DNA of 64,000 bases from Brevibacillus humidisoli (GCF_020923435.1 NZ_CP087263.1:1569970-1633969), one strand, 5' to 3'. Shown: positions 1-9,192, counted from the first letter of the stretch. Numbers and translations are program-made. Notes: generated by a model from the sequence alone, not told the origin.

Positions 1-136
1 TCCTTGATGTTAGGGTATTAGGAATTAGTAGGCAACAATTGGAAATCCCGATTGTGATAAAACGGAACTGGGAAGCACGGTAACAAGCGAGTGCTTTCTT
101 AATCGAAATCGGAAAACGATTAAAGGAGTTGTTGAT

Positions 137-901
137 GTGGGGAAGTTAGAAGGCAAGATTGCTTTGGTAACGGGGGCAAGCAGAGGGATTGGTCGTGCTA
201 TCGCGCAACGCCTGGGTCAAGAGAGTGCACTTGTTGCCGTTCATTACGCCAAGAACCGAGACGCTGCGGAAGAGGTGGTTCGACAGATTGAGAGGAGCGG
301 AGGGGCAGCATTCAGTATTGGAGCGGATCTTGGCTCCTTATCTGGTGTGGAGGCCCTTTGCCAAGCATTGGATACGATGCTCCAAGAGCGTACCGGTGAC
401 ACGCGCTATGACATTCTTGTCAACAATGCAGGAATCGGTTTGTATGGAAGCGTGGAGACGTTGACGGAAACAGCTTTCGACGAAGTGATGGCAATCAATG
501 TAAAAGCGCCGTTTTTTTTGATTCAACACGCTCTCCCGCGTCTGAGAGAGGAGGGACGGATTATCAATATCTCTTCCGGTACGACGAGAATTGCCATCCC
601 CGACGTGACGGCATACAGCATGACCAAAGGAGCAGTCAATACTCTTACGCTCACTGTAGCGAAGCAGATCGGATCTCGCGGAATTACGATCAATGCGATC
701 CTGCCGGGATTCATAGCGACAGACATGAATGCCGCTATGATGGAAGATCCGGAGATGAGGAAGTTCGGCGCAGATTTTTCTGCTTTTGGCAGATGGGGAC
801 AGCCGCAAGACGTCGCGGACATTGCCGCTTTTCTTGCCTCTCCTGACAGCCGCTGGATAACTGGGCAGCTCATTGATGCTAGTGGGGGCTCGCATCTGTA
901 G
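137..901 (+). CDS. Short-chain dehydrogenase/reductase (FabG-like)
   Basis: This is a 254-residue classical SDR, the usual length for the family. The Rossmann nucleotide-binding motif TGASRGIG lies near residues 13-20, NNAG near 95-98, and the catalytic Ser and YxxxK (YSMTK) near residues 146-164. The C-terminus ends in the familiar SGG-containing segment, so it should be an active NAD(P)H-dependent oxidoreductase. The GTG start is preceded by AAAGGAG at a good distance. It stands alone, followed by a hairpin, with no partner gene that fixes a substrate. 3-Oxoacyl-ACP reductase and sugar or alcohol dehydrogenase are both possible. It is probably not part of the biosynthetic locus that begins 5 kb downstream. 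Confidence 0.85.
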   Translation: MGKLEGKIALVTGASRGIGRAIAQRLGQESALVAVHYAKNRDAAEEVVRQIERSGGAAFSIGADLGSLSGVEALCQALDTMLQERTGDTRYDILVNNAGIGLYGSVETLTETAFDEVMAINVKAPFFLIQHALPRLREEGRIINISSGTTRIAIPDVTAYSMTKGAVNTLTLTVAKQIGSRGITINAILPGFIATDMNAAMMEDPEMRKFGADFSAFGRWGQPQDVADIAAFLASPDSRWITGQLIDASGGSHL

Positions 902-953
902 ACGCTTTTCTACTAGATCGGAGCGTATATAGGCTCGGATAGTATACAGAAGT

Positions 954-992
954 GGCGGCAACAAGGAAACGCAAATCTTCCTCGTTGCCGCC
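954..992 (+). terminator. Strong hairpin between convergent genes
   Basis: A long inverted repeat (GGCGGCAACAAGGAA pairing with TTCCTCGTTGCCGCC, one internal mismatch) lies between the convergent SDR and serine-hydrolase genes. No T-tract follows on either strand, so it is only a candidate bidirectional terminator. A second, weaker imperfect hairpin lies at about 1011-1048. Confidence 0.45.
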
Positions 993-1119
993 CTCATATT
1001 AAGATAGGCATTGCCTGTCTGTTGTTTACAAAACAAAACAGAAGGCAACAAGTGGCTGGATCGTCACACAGTTGGTTAGGGGGGCAAATGAGCAGCAGAG
1101 CCTTGCGCTTCGTTATTCG

Positions 1120-1941
1120 CTAGTTGCCTGCGAGAGACTGGTATACCGCCTGACCGATGCGGCCAATGGTGTCGTGGGCGACCTTGGCCGGTACGTCTTT
1201 GGAAAGTACGGAGAGAATACAGGCAGATTGTCCCACATACAGAATGCCCGTGTCGTGTCTCATGTTGGTTACGCTGCCCGTCTTGTGCGCCAACTCCCAG
1301 AGCGGTTGTGCTCCGATGTTCTCCGGATCCGGGTCTGGCAGGTGAAGAGGCAGACTGTCTCGGATCTGCTGCCGCTTCAAAATGGAAATCATTTGCAGGC
1401 AACTGTTGTAAGAGATGATCCGACCGCTGGCCATTCGACGGTACAATTCCGCCATGTCTGCCGCCGTGACCTGGTTTACCCCTTCCAACTCGGCAGGTAT
1501 CACCATCAATTTGTTGTAAAAACAGCTGTTTTGCATACCTGTCTTTTCCATTATCTCACGAATGCGCTCCCGGCCGACATGGTCTATCAAGATGTTGGTG
1601 GCTGTATTGTCGCTTTGGATAATCATCAGCACGACCAGATCGTAGATCGTATACTTCTGACCTGGAGTCATGTGCTGCAGGACACCGGCTCCGCCCACCA
1701 GATCTTCAGCGCGGACGGACAGCAGATCGGAAAAGGCATACTTTTTCTCGTACACATCGGCAAAGACAGCGATCATGATCGGCACTTTGATCAGACTGGC
1801 GGCATAGAACGGTTGGTCCGCGTTCCACTTCCAGCACTCACCGGTTCCCAGTTTTTCCACAACAATTCCCCACGTACCTCCCGCCTGTTCAACGCAAGAT
1901 ACGATTGTTTGGCTCACGTCTGTCATCACAGAAAAACACAC
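1120..1941 (-). CDS. Serine hydrolase of the class A beta-lactamase fold
   Basis: This protein of about 273 residues has the penicillin-recognising serine-hydrolase motifs in order: SLIK (SxxK nucleophile) near residue 49, SDN near 110, an ELEGVN segment where class A enzymes carry ExxLN, and HKTG near 215. No signal peptide is visible, so it should be cytosolic, which argues against a role as a secreted resistance beta-lactamase. The neighbouring divergent genes handle murein peptides, so a peptidase, esterase or murein-peptide hydrolase role is plausible. The GTG start at 1941 lacks a clear ribosome binding site; ATG at 1926 is an alternative start. Confidence 0.75.
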   Translation of the reverse strand: MCFSVMTDVSQTIVSCVEQAGGTWGIVVEKLGTGECWKWNADQPFYAASLIKVPIMIAVFADVYEKKYAFSDLLSVRAEDLVGGAGVLQHMTPGQKYTIYDLVVLMIIQSDNTATNILIDHVGRERIREIMEKTGMQNSCFYNKLMVIPAELEGVNQVTAADMAELYRRMASGRIISYNSCLQMISILKRQQIRDSLPLHLPDPDPENIGAQPLWELAHKTGSVTNMRHDTGILYVGQSACILSVLSKDVPAKVAHDTIGRIGQAVYQSLAGN

Positions 1942-2133
1942 CCTGTCATCAATTGAAATCTATACAAAAAATTCTTAATATAATAATATAGGTCTTATAC
2001 CTTGTTTGGCAAGGAGTTGGGGGGAACGGGACGGTTCCATAGCTGTGGTCACATACATAACATTTGCAAAAGAGAGACAGATCACGATACAATGAAAAAA
2101 CCTGTCCCGATTCTAAACAACAAGGGGGTCAAT

Positions 2134-3780
2134 ATGAAAACGTTTCGCTGGAAGTCTTTGTGTATCGCTCTTATCTGTAGTGTAGTCTTTGCAGGGTGTT
2201 CGACCCAGGAGGCGGCTCCGCCTGCTTCGGAGGAAAAACCCCAGTCAGAGACGCCGTCCGATTCGCAGGAGGCATCTGCTGAACAAACCTTGAACATCAA
2301 CATGGGTTCCGAGCCTACCTCAATCGATCCGGGGATCGCGCAGGACATCCCGTCAATGGCCGTGGCTAGAGCCGCTTTTGATGGTTTGCTGCGTCTTGGC
2401 ACCGATGGTGAATTACATGAAGCAGTAGCAGAAAGCTATGAGGTATCTGAGGACCAACTTACCTGGACATTCCATCTGCGTGACACCAAGTGGAGCAATG
2501 GCGACCCGGTCACGGCACACGATTTCGAGTACGCTTGGAAGCGCGTGCTGGACCCGGCAACCGGCTCCGGTTACGCTTACCAGATGTACTACTTGAAAAA
2601 CGGCGCCAAAGCAAACAGTGGAGAAGTTCCGATGGACGAGGTGGGCGTGAAAGCAGTGGACGACAAGACCTTGGTCGTGACACTGGAAAACCCGTCTCCT
2701 TTCTTCCCGCAGCTGGTCGCTTCCGTCACCTACTTCCCGGTCAACAAGAAAGTAGTGGAAGCAAACGAGAAGTGGGCAAATGAAGCGGACACTTACGTGG
2801 TCAATGGTCCTTTTGTTGTAAAGGAATGGGAGCACAAATCGAAGATCGTTTTTGAAAAGAACGAGAACTATTGGGACAAGGACAACGTGCATCTTTCCTC
2901 CATGACCTTTCACATGATTGAAGATGCCAATACCGAGTTGAGCATGTTTGAGAGCGGTCAGCTTGATTGGGCCGGTTCACCGCTTGGCGATCTGCCGTTG
3001 GATGCACTGCCTACGCTGCAGGAATCGGGCAAGATGCAGACGCAGGCGACTGCCGGAACCTATTGGTACGTTTTTAACACGGAGAAAGTTCCGTTCAACA
3101 ACAAGAAGATCCGCCAGGCCTTTGCCTACGCAATCAACCGCCAGGAGATCGTAGAAAATGTGCTGATGAACAATGGCGAGGTTGCTCTTGGCATTCTGCC
3201 GCCATCGATGTGGTTTAAGCCGGACGGACACTTTAAAGACGGTGATGTCGAAACGGCGAAAAAACTGCTGGCTGAAGGAATGCAGGAACTGGGCATCTCT
3301 GAACTGCCCGAGCTGGAAATTCTCTACAACACGAGTGAAGAGCATCAGCGGATCGCCACTGTGATTCAGGACCAATGGAGAAAAGCATTTGGCATTGAAG
3401 TAAAGTTGAAAAACGTAGAGAACAAAGTGCGCAACGCTGAATTGGAGGCCGGGAACTACATGATTGGTCGTGCCAGCTGGATTGGCGACTTCAACGATCC
3501 GGTCAACTTCCTGGAGGTCTTCCGTGACGTGGGCGGCACCAATGATACCAGATGGCACAATGAACGGTTCAAGCAACTGCTGCTGGATTCCGCACAGGAG
3601 TCTGACAAGGCAGCGCGCGACAAGCTGCTTGCCGAAGCAGATGAAATCCTGATGGAAGAACTGCCGGTCGTGCCGATCTATTACTACACCTACGCCTGGG
3701 TGAAGAAAGACAGCGTCAAGGATGTCGTCATCGACGCACTTGGCTTCATCGACTTCAAGTACGCTTCCAATGCAAAGTAA
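2134..3780 (+). CDS. Oligopeptide ABC transporter substrate-binding lipoprotein (OppA/DppE-like)
   Basis: This is a 548-residue family 5 solute-binding protein. It opens with a lipoprotein signal peptide: a positively charged start, a hydrophobic stretch and the lipobox FAGC, so it should be anchored outside the membrane. An acidic, Ser/Glu-rich linker follows. The family signature (AESYEVSEDQLTWTFHLRD, then W-SNGDPVTAHDF.YAWKR) occupies about residues 90-135. The ATG at 2134 has an AAGGGGG site upstream and gives a proper signal peptide, whereas longer starts do not. In Bacillus subtilis the DppE binding protein is encoded with DppA and YkfC, and both have homologues immediately downstream here. 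This suggests uptake of murein peptides. No permease or ATPase gene is present, so it must borrow those subunits. Confidence 0.9.
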   Translation: MKTFRWKSLCIALICSVVFAGCSTQEAAPPASEEKPQSETPSDSQEASAEQTLNINMGSEPTSIDPGIAQDIPSMAVARAAFDGLLRLGTDGELHEAVAESYEVSEDQLTWTFHLRDTKWSNGDPVTAHDFEYAWKRVLDPATGSGYAYQMYYLKNGAKANSGEVPMDEVGVKAVDDKTLVVTLENPSPFFPQLVASVTYFPVNKKVVEANEKWANEADTYVVNGPFVVKEWEHKSKIVFEKNENYWDKDNVHLSSMTFHMIEDANTELSMFESGQLDWAGSPLGDLPLDALPTLQESGKMQTQATAGTYWYVFNTEKVPFNNKKIRQAFAYAINRQEIVENVLMNNGEVALGILPPSMWFKPDGHFKDGDVETAKKLLAEGMQELGISELPELEILYNTSEEHQRIATVIQDQWRKAFGIEVKLKNVENKVRNAELEAGNYMIGRASWIGDFNDPVNFLEVFRDVGGTNDTRWHNERFKQLLLDSAQESDKAARDKLLAEADEILMEELPVVPIYYYTYAWVKKDSVKDVVIDALGFIDFKYASNAK

Positions 3781-3846
3781 GTAGAGATCGGCTGACAGAG
3801 TGATAAACGTGATAGAGAGAAGCGGGCCTATGATCAACAATCCCAC

Positions 3847-3872
3847 AAAAGAGCGCGTGCAGCGCTCTTTTT
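3847..3872 (+). terminator. Rho-independent terminator after the binding-protein gene
   Basis: AAAAGAGCGC pairs with GCGCTCTTTT around a 5-nt loop, followed by further T residues. It separates the binding-protein gene from the D-aminopeptidase gene and is probably active in the plus direction. Confidence 0.85.
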
Positions 3873-3924
3873 GTTGGGCTCAGCCGTTTGCATACGATTG
3901 CCATAATTCGAACGTGAGGAAAGG

Positions 3925-4764
3925 ATGTGCTCTGCCGTGAAGCTGTTTATCTCAGCGGATATGGAAGGAATCTCCGGGATTGTCGACCCCAGCTACATCA
4001 ATCCAGACAACGGCAAAAACTACGAACGCGGCCGTCAATGGATGACCGATGACGTCAATGCGGTAGTGGAGGCTGCCCTTCAATGCGGCGCAGAAGAGAT
4101 TGTGGTCTCCGACAGCCACTACCACATGACCAATATCTTGCTGGAAAAACTTCACCCCAAAGCAAAATTGATTGCCGGTTCGCCGCGTGACTTCTCCATG
4201 ATGCAGGGGCTCGACGGCAGTTTTGATGCAGCTTTCTTCATCGGCTACCACACGCGACAAGGCGTGCCCGGCGTACTGAGCCATACAATGTCCGGGGTCA
4301 TCAAGAACATGTACATCAATGATGTCGTTGTCGGTGAGTTTGGCTTCAATGCGATTTACGCCGGCTTGATGGGAGTACCTGTCTGTATGGTGTCTGGGGA
4401 TGATCTGATCGCGGAAGAGGCGAGTGAACTGATACCGGGTATTACGACCGCCGTGGTTAAAAAGGCGGTCACTCGCACCTCCGCACTCTGTCTGCCGCTG
4501 GCAGAGAGCAGGGAAGTACTGAAGCAGCAGGTAAAGCTGGCGCTGCAAAACAAGGACCAGGTAGCGCCGCTAACCACAGCGACACCATTGGAGTTGACGA
4601 TAGAGTTCAGTCATGCCGGACAGGCAGAGATGGCTGCTATCGTTCCCTTTACTCGCTATCAGGCGGAACGGACGGCCGTATCGCTCACCGCAGACAATCC
4701 CCACGATCTCTACAGAGGCATGCGCGCAATGCTCAATCTGGCTGGTACGGCTGAATTCTTTTAA
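3925..4764 (+). CDS. dppA: D-aminopeptidase of the DppA type (M55)
   Basis: This 279-residue protein matches the M55 family of zinc D-aminopeptidases. It begins with the signature SADMEGISG (metal-binding Asp and Glu near residues 11-13). The later conserved DSHYHMTN (near 70) and GYHTRQG...GVLSHTMSG segments (near 110-130) supply the conserved histidines. The enzyme releases N-terminal D-amino acids from peptides; B. subtilis DppA acts on D-Ala-D-Ala-type substrates. It is followed after 15 nt by an NlpC/P60 gene and preceded by a DppE-like binding protein, so the three make a murein-peptide salvage locus. ATG 3925 is used; GTG 3937 is also possible. Confidence 0.88.
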   Translation: MCSAVKLFISADMEGISGIVDPSYINPDNGKNYERGRQWMTDDVNAVVEAALQCGAEEIVVSDSHYHMTNILLEKLHPKAKLIAGSPRDFSMMQGLDGSFDAAFFIGYHTRQGVPGVLSHTMSGVIKNMYINDVVVGEFGFNAIYAGLMGVPVCMVSGDDLIAEEASELIPGITTAVVKKAVTRTSALCLPLAESREVLKQQVKLALQNKDQVAPLTTATPLELTIEFSHAGQAEMAAIVPFTRYQAERTAVSLTADNPHDLYRGMRAMLNLAGTAEFF

Positions 4765-4779
4765 GGAGAGGGAAAAAAG

Positions 4780-5709
4780 ATGACGCAATCGTCAACAGAA
4801 ATGATCGTCCATGTATCGGTAGCCCAGGTTTGGACCTCCGCTGCGTCCCCGCGTGATACCGATGCGCCGCTTTTGGATAACCCTGTCAAGATAAAGGAAT
4901 GGCTGCAGTCGATGAGCTTGGAACAGCGGCTTGGGCTGCACGACGACGATCTGGTGCAAACCCAGCTCTTGTACGGCGAGCGGGTGCTGGTGATTGACGA
5001 AGAGGGGGAATGGGTGAAAGTGGCCATCCCCACTCAGCCATCCATCAAGGACGAACGAGGGTATCCCGGCTGGCTGCCCAAGAGACAGTTGTCGCCAGCT
5101 CCAACTGCTGGCACAGTGGTGTCCACTGGTAAGACGGCTGTCGTAACTGTTCCAACGGCCCGCCTGTACGATCAGGATCACCATGAGGGAATAGAGATCA
5201 GTTTTCGCACCCAACTGCCGGTGCTTGAGGAGAAGGAAGATTGGGTGAGAGTGGCCACTCCCCACGGTGAGCAGTTTTTGAAGCGTGATCAGATCAAACT
5301 GATCGTCGACGGTGAGTTGCCCGCCGTTGGGGGAGCGCAGTTGGTTGAAACCGGCAAGATGTTTCTCGATTTGCCGTATTTGTGGAGCGGCATGTCCGCC
5401 TACGGTTACGACTGTTCCGGTTTTGTCTACTCGATCCATCGTTTTTACGGGATCACCATCCCACGCGACGCTTCCAATCAGGCGATGGACGGTCAGTTGG
5501 TCCCGCCGGATCAGTTGCAGCCAGGTGATTTGCTTTTCTTTGCCTATGAGGAAGGCAAGGGGAGAGTCCATCATGTCGGTATGTATGCCGGAGATGGCAA
5601 GATGCTGCACTCTCCGAAAACGGGCAAATCGATCGAGATCACTCCGCTTGTCGGATATGAGTATGAAAAGGAGCATTGCATCTCCAGGAGATATTGGCAA
5701 GCACGATAA
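4780..5709 (+). CDS. NlpC/P60 endopeptidase with SH3-like domains (YkfC-like)
   Basis: This 309-residue protein has two SH3-like beta regions (about residues 1-175) and a C-terminal NlpC/P60 cysteine peptidase domain. The catalytic Cys lies in YDCSGFVYS near residue 210 and the His in HHVGMYAGDG near 265. The family cleaves gamma-D-Glu to diamino-acid bonds in murein peptides. No signal peptide is visible, as in cytosolic YkfC, which fits recycling of imported peptides rather than wall remodelling. AGGAGAGGG precedes the ATG. It is translated right after dppA, and a strong terminator closes the unit. Confidence 0.88.
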   Translation: MTQSSTEMIVHVSVAQVWTSAASPRDTDAPLLDNPVKIKEWLQSMSLEQRLGLHDDDLVQTQLLYGERVLVIDEEGEWVKVAIPTQPSIKDERGYPGWLPKRQLSPAPTAGTVVSTGKTAVVTVPTARLYDQDHHEGIEISFRTQLPVLEEKEDWVRVATPHGEQFLKRDQIKLIVDGELPAVGGAQLVETGKMFLDLPYLWSGMSAYGYDCSGFVYSIHRFYGITIPRDASNQAMDGQLVPPDQLQPGDLLFFAYEEGKGRVHHVGMYAGDGKMLHSPKTGKSIEITPLVGYEYEKEHCISRRYWQAR

Positions 5710-5761
5710 TACAACTGGCAAGCTGATATGTGAGCCCATACTTGTTGTCATGCAGCAGCGG

Positions 5762-5803
5762 ACAGCCCGTGCAGATCAAACCGATCGCACGGGCTGTTTT
5801 TTG
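5762..5803 (+). terminator. Strong rho-independent terminator
   Basis: ACAGCCCGTGC pairs perfectly with GCACGGGCTGT and is followed by a six-T run. It closes the dppA/NlpC unit and isolates the downstream biosynthetic genes. Confidence 0.93.
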
Positions 5804-5832
5804 TTGTGACGGGCTGACCCCCACTATATTGA

Positions 5833-5848
5833 TTGAACGGTCGTTTAA
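5833..5848. promoter_or_regulatory. TetR-type operator-like palindrome
   Basis: TTGAACG-GT-CGTTTAA is a 7+2+7 inverted repeat with one mismatch, of the size typical for TetR-family operators. It sits about 170 bp upstream of the adenylation gene. No TetR gene is in the window, so the regulator, if real, is encoded elsewhere. Confidence 0.3.
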
Positions 5849-6016
5849 CGAGAATAGCAAACCATGATCATCGAACCCAGTTGCGCTTTTTTGTCTCCTC
5901 CTGCCAGGGCGTTTACACAGGAATAACTCTTAATCTATGTCCGGCTACCATCAGATTTTACTATCGTAAAGGTAGTTTTCCATGAGTCGTTTTTGCATAA
6001 GTAAAGGAGGATTTGG

Positions 6017-8497
6017 ATGAGTGAGGTCTGCATATCTACGATTGAAAACCGGGTAGCTACTCTTTATCGTCAAACCAATCAGAGGGCAGGGAGAAACGAT
6101 TCACAATCAGCCCATACGGTGAACACAGCAGGTGAGGGACCGTTTCCCGATGACCTGTGTCAGCGCATCGCTGAGCAGTTTGGAATAACGATCACGCCTG
6201 AGGAGTGGGCGGGACTGGGCACGATTCCACAGCTTGCCCGGTTGGTAGAAAGCAAGCGACTTGCTTATTGGCGCAGTCGTCTCGCCGATGTACCTGCCTT
6301 TCCGCCGCTTCCGATCGAACAGCCCGGCCTGTCGGCTGACTCAGACGCTCATAGACGAGAGGTTCTTTCACTTCCAGAGGAGCTGCAGCGACAGGTGGAC
6401 GACTGGACGGGAGGCAGTCGGGAGCAGCTTTTTTCTGTCTTGTTGGCGGTTTACTCGCTGTTGCTGCACCGTTACACAGAACAGAATCGGCTGGTGGTCA
6501 TCACCCCGCACTTCTACCTCTGCTCTGATTATGCTGAGCGATCATCCTTTATCGATTACTTGTCTACCGTGGCGGAGCAGGCGGGAGCGGCCAGGGAACG
6601 AGCGGACATCACTGTACAACAGTTGTGCACCATAGAACAGCAAGCAGCAGGCGGGGATGAGCATCAACGCCCGATCATGTTTCGCCTGCTGGAAGAGGAG
6701 GCCTTCCATCAGGAGGATACGGCCATCCCTTCAGTAAAACTCTGCCTGGATATTGCCAGATTGAAGGGAGGCTTAGCCGCCAAGATTTCCTATGATCCTG
6801 CGTTATTCGAACGGGATGCGATTGTGCGGATGCTGCTCCATTACCGGACACTGCTGGAAGCGGTGGTACAGCGGCCCGATCAGGTAATCAGTGCGCTGCC
6901 GCTGATAACGGCGGCGGAGCGGAAGCGGCTGCTCGTCGACTGGAATGACACGGCAGCAGATTACCCGCGGGAGAAACAGCTGCATCGGCTAATCGAGGAT
7001 CAAGTGGAGCAAACCCCTGACCTGACAGCCGTGGTTAGTGAGGGAGAGCGGCTTAGCTACCGTGAGTTAAATCGGAAAGCCAATCAGCTTGCTCATCATT
7101 TGCGCAAGAGCGGGGTGGGCCGCGGACAGCCGGTCGGGGTATGTGTCAGCCGTTCGACTGGAGCGATCGTGGCGATGCTGGGCGTATGGAAGGCAAACGG
7201 GGTATATGTTCCGCTTGATCCCTCCTATCCGACGGACAGGCTTGGTTACATGTTAGAGCATGCTGGAATTCAGGTGCTGATCAGTGAGAGCAACCTGTTG
7301 GCACGGATGCCGCATGCGACGGCACATGCCATCTTGCTTGATCGGGACTGGCCCGGTATCGAGCAGGGTACGGCAGAAAATCCGAGCGGAGAAGGGACGG
7401 CGGAAGACCTCGCTTATATGATGTACACCTCCGGCTCTACTGGACGGCCGAAAGGCGCCTGCTGCAAACACGTGGGTGTGGTGAATCTGCTTGCTGACCT
7501 AAACAGACGGATGCCGCTAAATGCCGGTGACGGCTGCAGCTTGTGGACCAGTTTCAGCTTCGACGTCTCTATCTTTGAGACATTGTCCGCCCTTAGTGCC
7601 GGCGGGACCTTGCACATCGTTCCTGACAACCGGGTCCGCTATGACAGCAGCCGTTTGTTTCAATGGATGAGTGAACGTCAGATCAAGAGCGCTTATGTGC
7701 CTCCCTTTATGCTAACGGAGATGAGCGAATGGCTTGCGAAACCGGATTCAATTCTCTCTCTGACGCGGTTGGCGGTAGGAGTAGAACCGATCTGGGAGCC
7801 CACGCTGGCCGCAATTGCCGACCACATACCTGGTGTAGCCATCTACAACATCTACGGCCCTTCGGAAGCGACGATCTATTGTACAACCTACCTGTTTGAT
7901 CGTGCGAAGAGCGGAGAACGCCACTTTCCTATCGGGCGGCCCATCGCCAACACACGCATTTACCTGCTGGATGCCCACCGCAATCCGGTGCCGGTTGGCA
8001 TCCCAGGTGAACTGTACATCGCGGGGGACGGACTGGGGGCAGGCTACTGGAACAATCCGACGTTAACGGCGGAAAGGTTTTTGCCTGACCCGTTTGATCC
8101 ACAGCCTGATGCGTTGATGTACCGGACCGGGGATCGAGCCAGGTACCTCCCGGACGGAAACATTCAGTTTCTCGGTCGGATCGACTTCCAACTGAAGATA
8201 CGCGGCCATCGCGTGGAACCGGGAGAGATTGAAGCGGTCTTGACGCGTCATCCCCAGGTTCGTCAAGCGGTCGTGGTTCCTGTCGAGGATCGGGATCAGC
8301 GGACACAGCTTGCTGCCTTTCTTGTTGCAACATCACCTACATTGGAGGCGAAAACCATCCAGAGCTATTTGCAGCAGCGTCTGCCTTCTTATATGATCCC
8401 ATCCACGATCCGCCTGCTCGAGGACTTTCCGCTCAATCCCAATGGCAAGCTGGATCGCAAAGCGCTGATCGCACAGGTCTCCGCCAACGGGGGATGA
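6017..8497 (+). CDS. NRPS-like protein: carrier remnant, truncated condensation domain, adenylation domain
   Basis: This is an 826-residue protein. Residues of about 45-80 resemble the second half of a carrier protein but lack the Ser-containing half. Residues of about 85-290 resemble the C-terminal half of a condensation domain, beginning at the typical YWRSRL segment. The catalytic HHxxxDG half is absent, so peptide-bond formation is not expected. Residues of about 300-820 are a full adenylation domain with core motifs MMYTSGSTGRPKG (A3), FDVSIFE (A4), NIYGPSEATI (A5), YRTGDRARYLPDG (A7), GRIDFQLKIRGHRVEPGE (A8) and NPNGKLDRKAL (A10). No carrier domain follows, so an activated amino acid must be handed to a separate ACP; five are encoded in the window. 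It is the first gene of the left arm. Confidence 0.88.
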   Translation: MSEVCISTIENRVATLYRQTNQRAGRNDSQSAHTVNTAGEGPFPDDLCQRIAEQFGITITPEEWAGLGTIPQLARLVESKRLAYWRSRLADVPAFPPLPIEQPGLSADSDAHRREVLSLPEELQRQVDDWTGGSREQLFSVLLAVYSLLLHRYTEQNRLVVITPHFYLCSDYAERSSFIDYLSTVAEQAGAARERADITVQQLCTIEQQAAGGDEHQRPIMFRLLEEEAFHQEDTAIPSVKLCLDIARLKGGLAAKISYDPALFERDAIVRMLLHYRTLLEAVVQRPDQVISALPLITAAERKRLLVDWNDTAADYPREKQLHRLIEDQVEQTPDLTAVVSEGERLSYRELNRKANQLAHHLRKSGVGRGQPVGVCVSRSTGAIVAMLGVWKANGVYVPLDPSYPTDRLGYMLEHAGIQVLISESNLLARMPHATAHAILLDRDWPGIEQGTAENPSGEGTAEDLAYMMYTSGSTGRPKGACCKHVGVVNLLADLNRRMPLNAGDGCSLWTSFSFDVSIFETLSALSAGGTLHIVPDNRVRYDSSRLFQWMSERQIKSAYVPPFMLTEMSEWLAKPDSILSLTRLAVGVEPIWEPTLAAIADHIPGVAIYNIYGPSEATIYCTTYLFDRAKSGERHFPIGRPIANTRIYLLDAHRNPVPVGIPGELYIAGDGLGAGYWNNPTLTAERFLPDPFDPQPDALMYRTGDRARYLPDGNIQFLGRIDFQLKIRGHRVEPGEIEAVLTRHPQVRQAVVVPVEDRDQRTQLAAFLVATSPTLEAKTIQSYLQQRLPSYMIPSTIRLLEDFPLNPNGKLDRKALIAQVSANGG

Positions 8498-8604
8498 CCA
8501 AGAAAAGGCGAATGCGAGACAAGCAAAAGCAGAGCGGCATGCTTCAAGAGATGAGATGATAAAGGTGTTCCCGGGGACAAAACAGATTGACAGGAGGAAT
8601 CGGA

Positions 8605-9126
8605 ATGAAAAGTTTGTTGAAGAAGAAAGTGACCATGACGCTGGAAAGCTCCAACAGCAAAACCTACTTCGAACTGTTGGATGGACGTGCGGAGGAACTG
8701 CACTTCAAGCAAGTAGCTCCTACCCAATTCACCGTCAGCGACTCCGAGTTCAGCTTGAAATCGGGCATCTCGGTTGACCTGGAGATCATGAACGTTGAGC
8801 TGGAAGCTACTTCCACTGTTCTCTGGCCGGGTCAAACCATCCGTGTTCGCGGTGGCGTACATGGCCAAGGCGAGCCGATCAAGGCTTCTGCCACAATCCC
8901 GTTCGGCAAGCAAATCGCTGACGGTGTAAAAGGGGAATCTTGGCTGTACTGGGTAGTGGAAACGCCGGAAGGCACGCTCCACAACAAGCAGCCGATCCAC
9001 ATGACGGGTACGCTGACTTCTCTGCCTCCGAAAGATGCTACCTTCACTTCTCAAGGTACCATCGCGCTGTACAACGAGGAAGATGTTCAAGTCGGCACCC
9101 TCTATGGATGCCTGCAGTCGAACTAA
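8605..9126 (+). CDS. Conserved-looking hypothetical protein in the biosynthetic locus
   Basis: I do not recognise this 173-residue protein. It has no signal peptide or membrane segment. Alternating polar and hydrophobic residues throughout suggest an all-beta protein, possibly a barrel or jelly-roll fold. There is a single Cys, near the C-terminus. The ATG at 8605 is preceded by a strong CAGGAGGAAT site, and longer in-frame starts lack one. It lies 107 nt after the adenylation gene and 66 nt before the FAD oxidoreductase. A binding or cyclase-like role in the pathway is conceivable but unsupported. Confidence 0.75.
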   Translation: MKSLLKKKVTMTLESSNSKTYFELLDGRAEELHFKQVAPTQFTVSDSEFSLKSGISVDLEIMNVELEATSTVLWPGQTIRVRGGVHGQGEPIKASATIPFGKQIADGVKGESWLYWVVETPEGTLHNKQPIHMTGTLTSLPPKDATFTSQGTIALYNEEDVQVGTLYGCLQSN

Positions 9127-9192
9127 GCTGCTCGGGAGAGGCCGCTCTTGGTCTCTCCCTTCTATTCCATATCAGAGCGGGTAGGCGATCCG

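Larger units (their letters stand above)
5710..6016. other. Intergenic region between the murein locus and the biosynthetic locus
   Basis: This is the longest clearly non-coding stretch in the window. It holds the terminator at 5762-5803, an operator-like palindrome at 5833-5848, a pyrimidine-rich tract near 5886-5900, and the ribosome binding site AAAGGAGG of the adenylation gene at 6003-6010. No conserved riboswitch or small ORF was recognised. It presumably carries the promoter of the left arm of the biosynthetic locus. Confidence 0.6.

Noticed and set aside
1120-1941. Beta-lactam resistance gene
   Set aside because: The serine-hydrolase motifs are present but there is no signal peptide, and the neighbours concern murein peptides. 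A cytosolic hydrolase is more likely.
1072-1956. Plus-strand reading frame of 294 codons opposite the serine hydrolase
   Set aside because: It is antisense to a gene with clear catalytic motifs, its product is rich in His and Cys without family resemblance, and no ribosome binding site precedes it.
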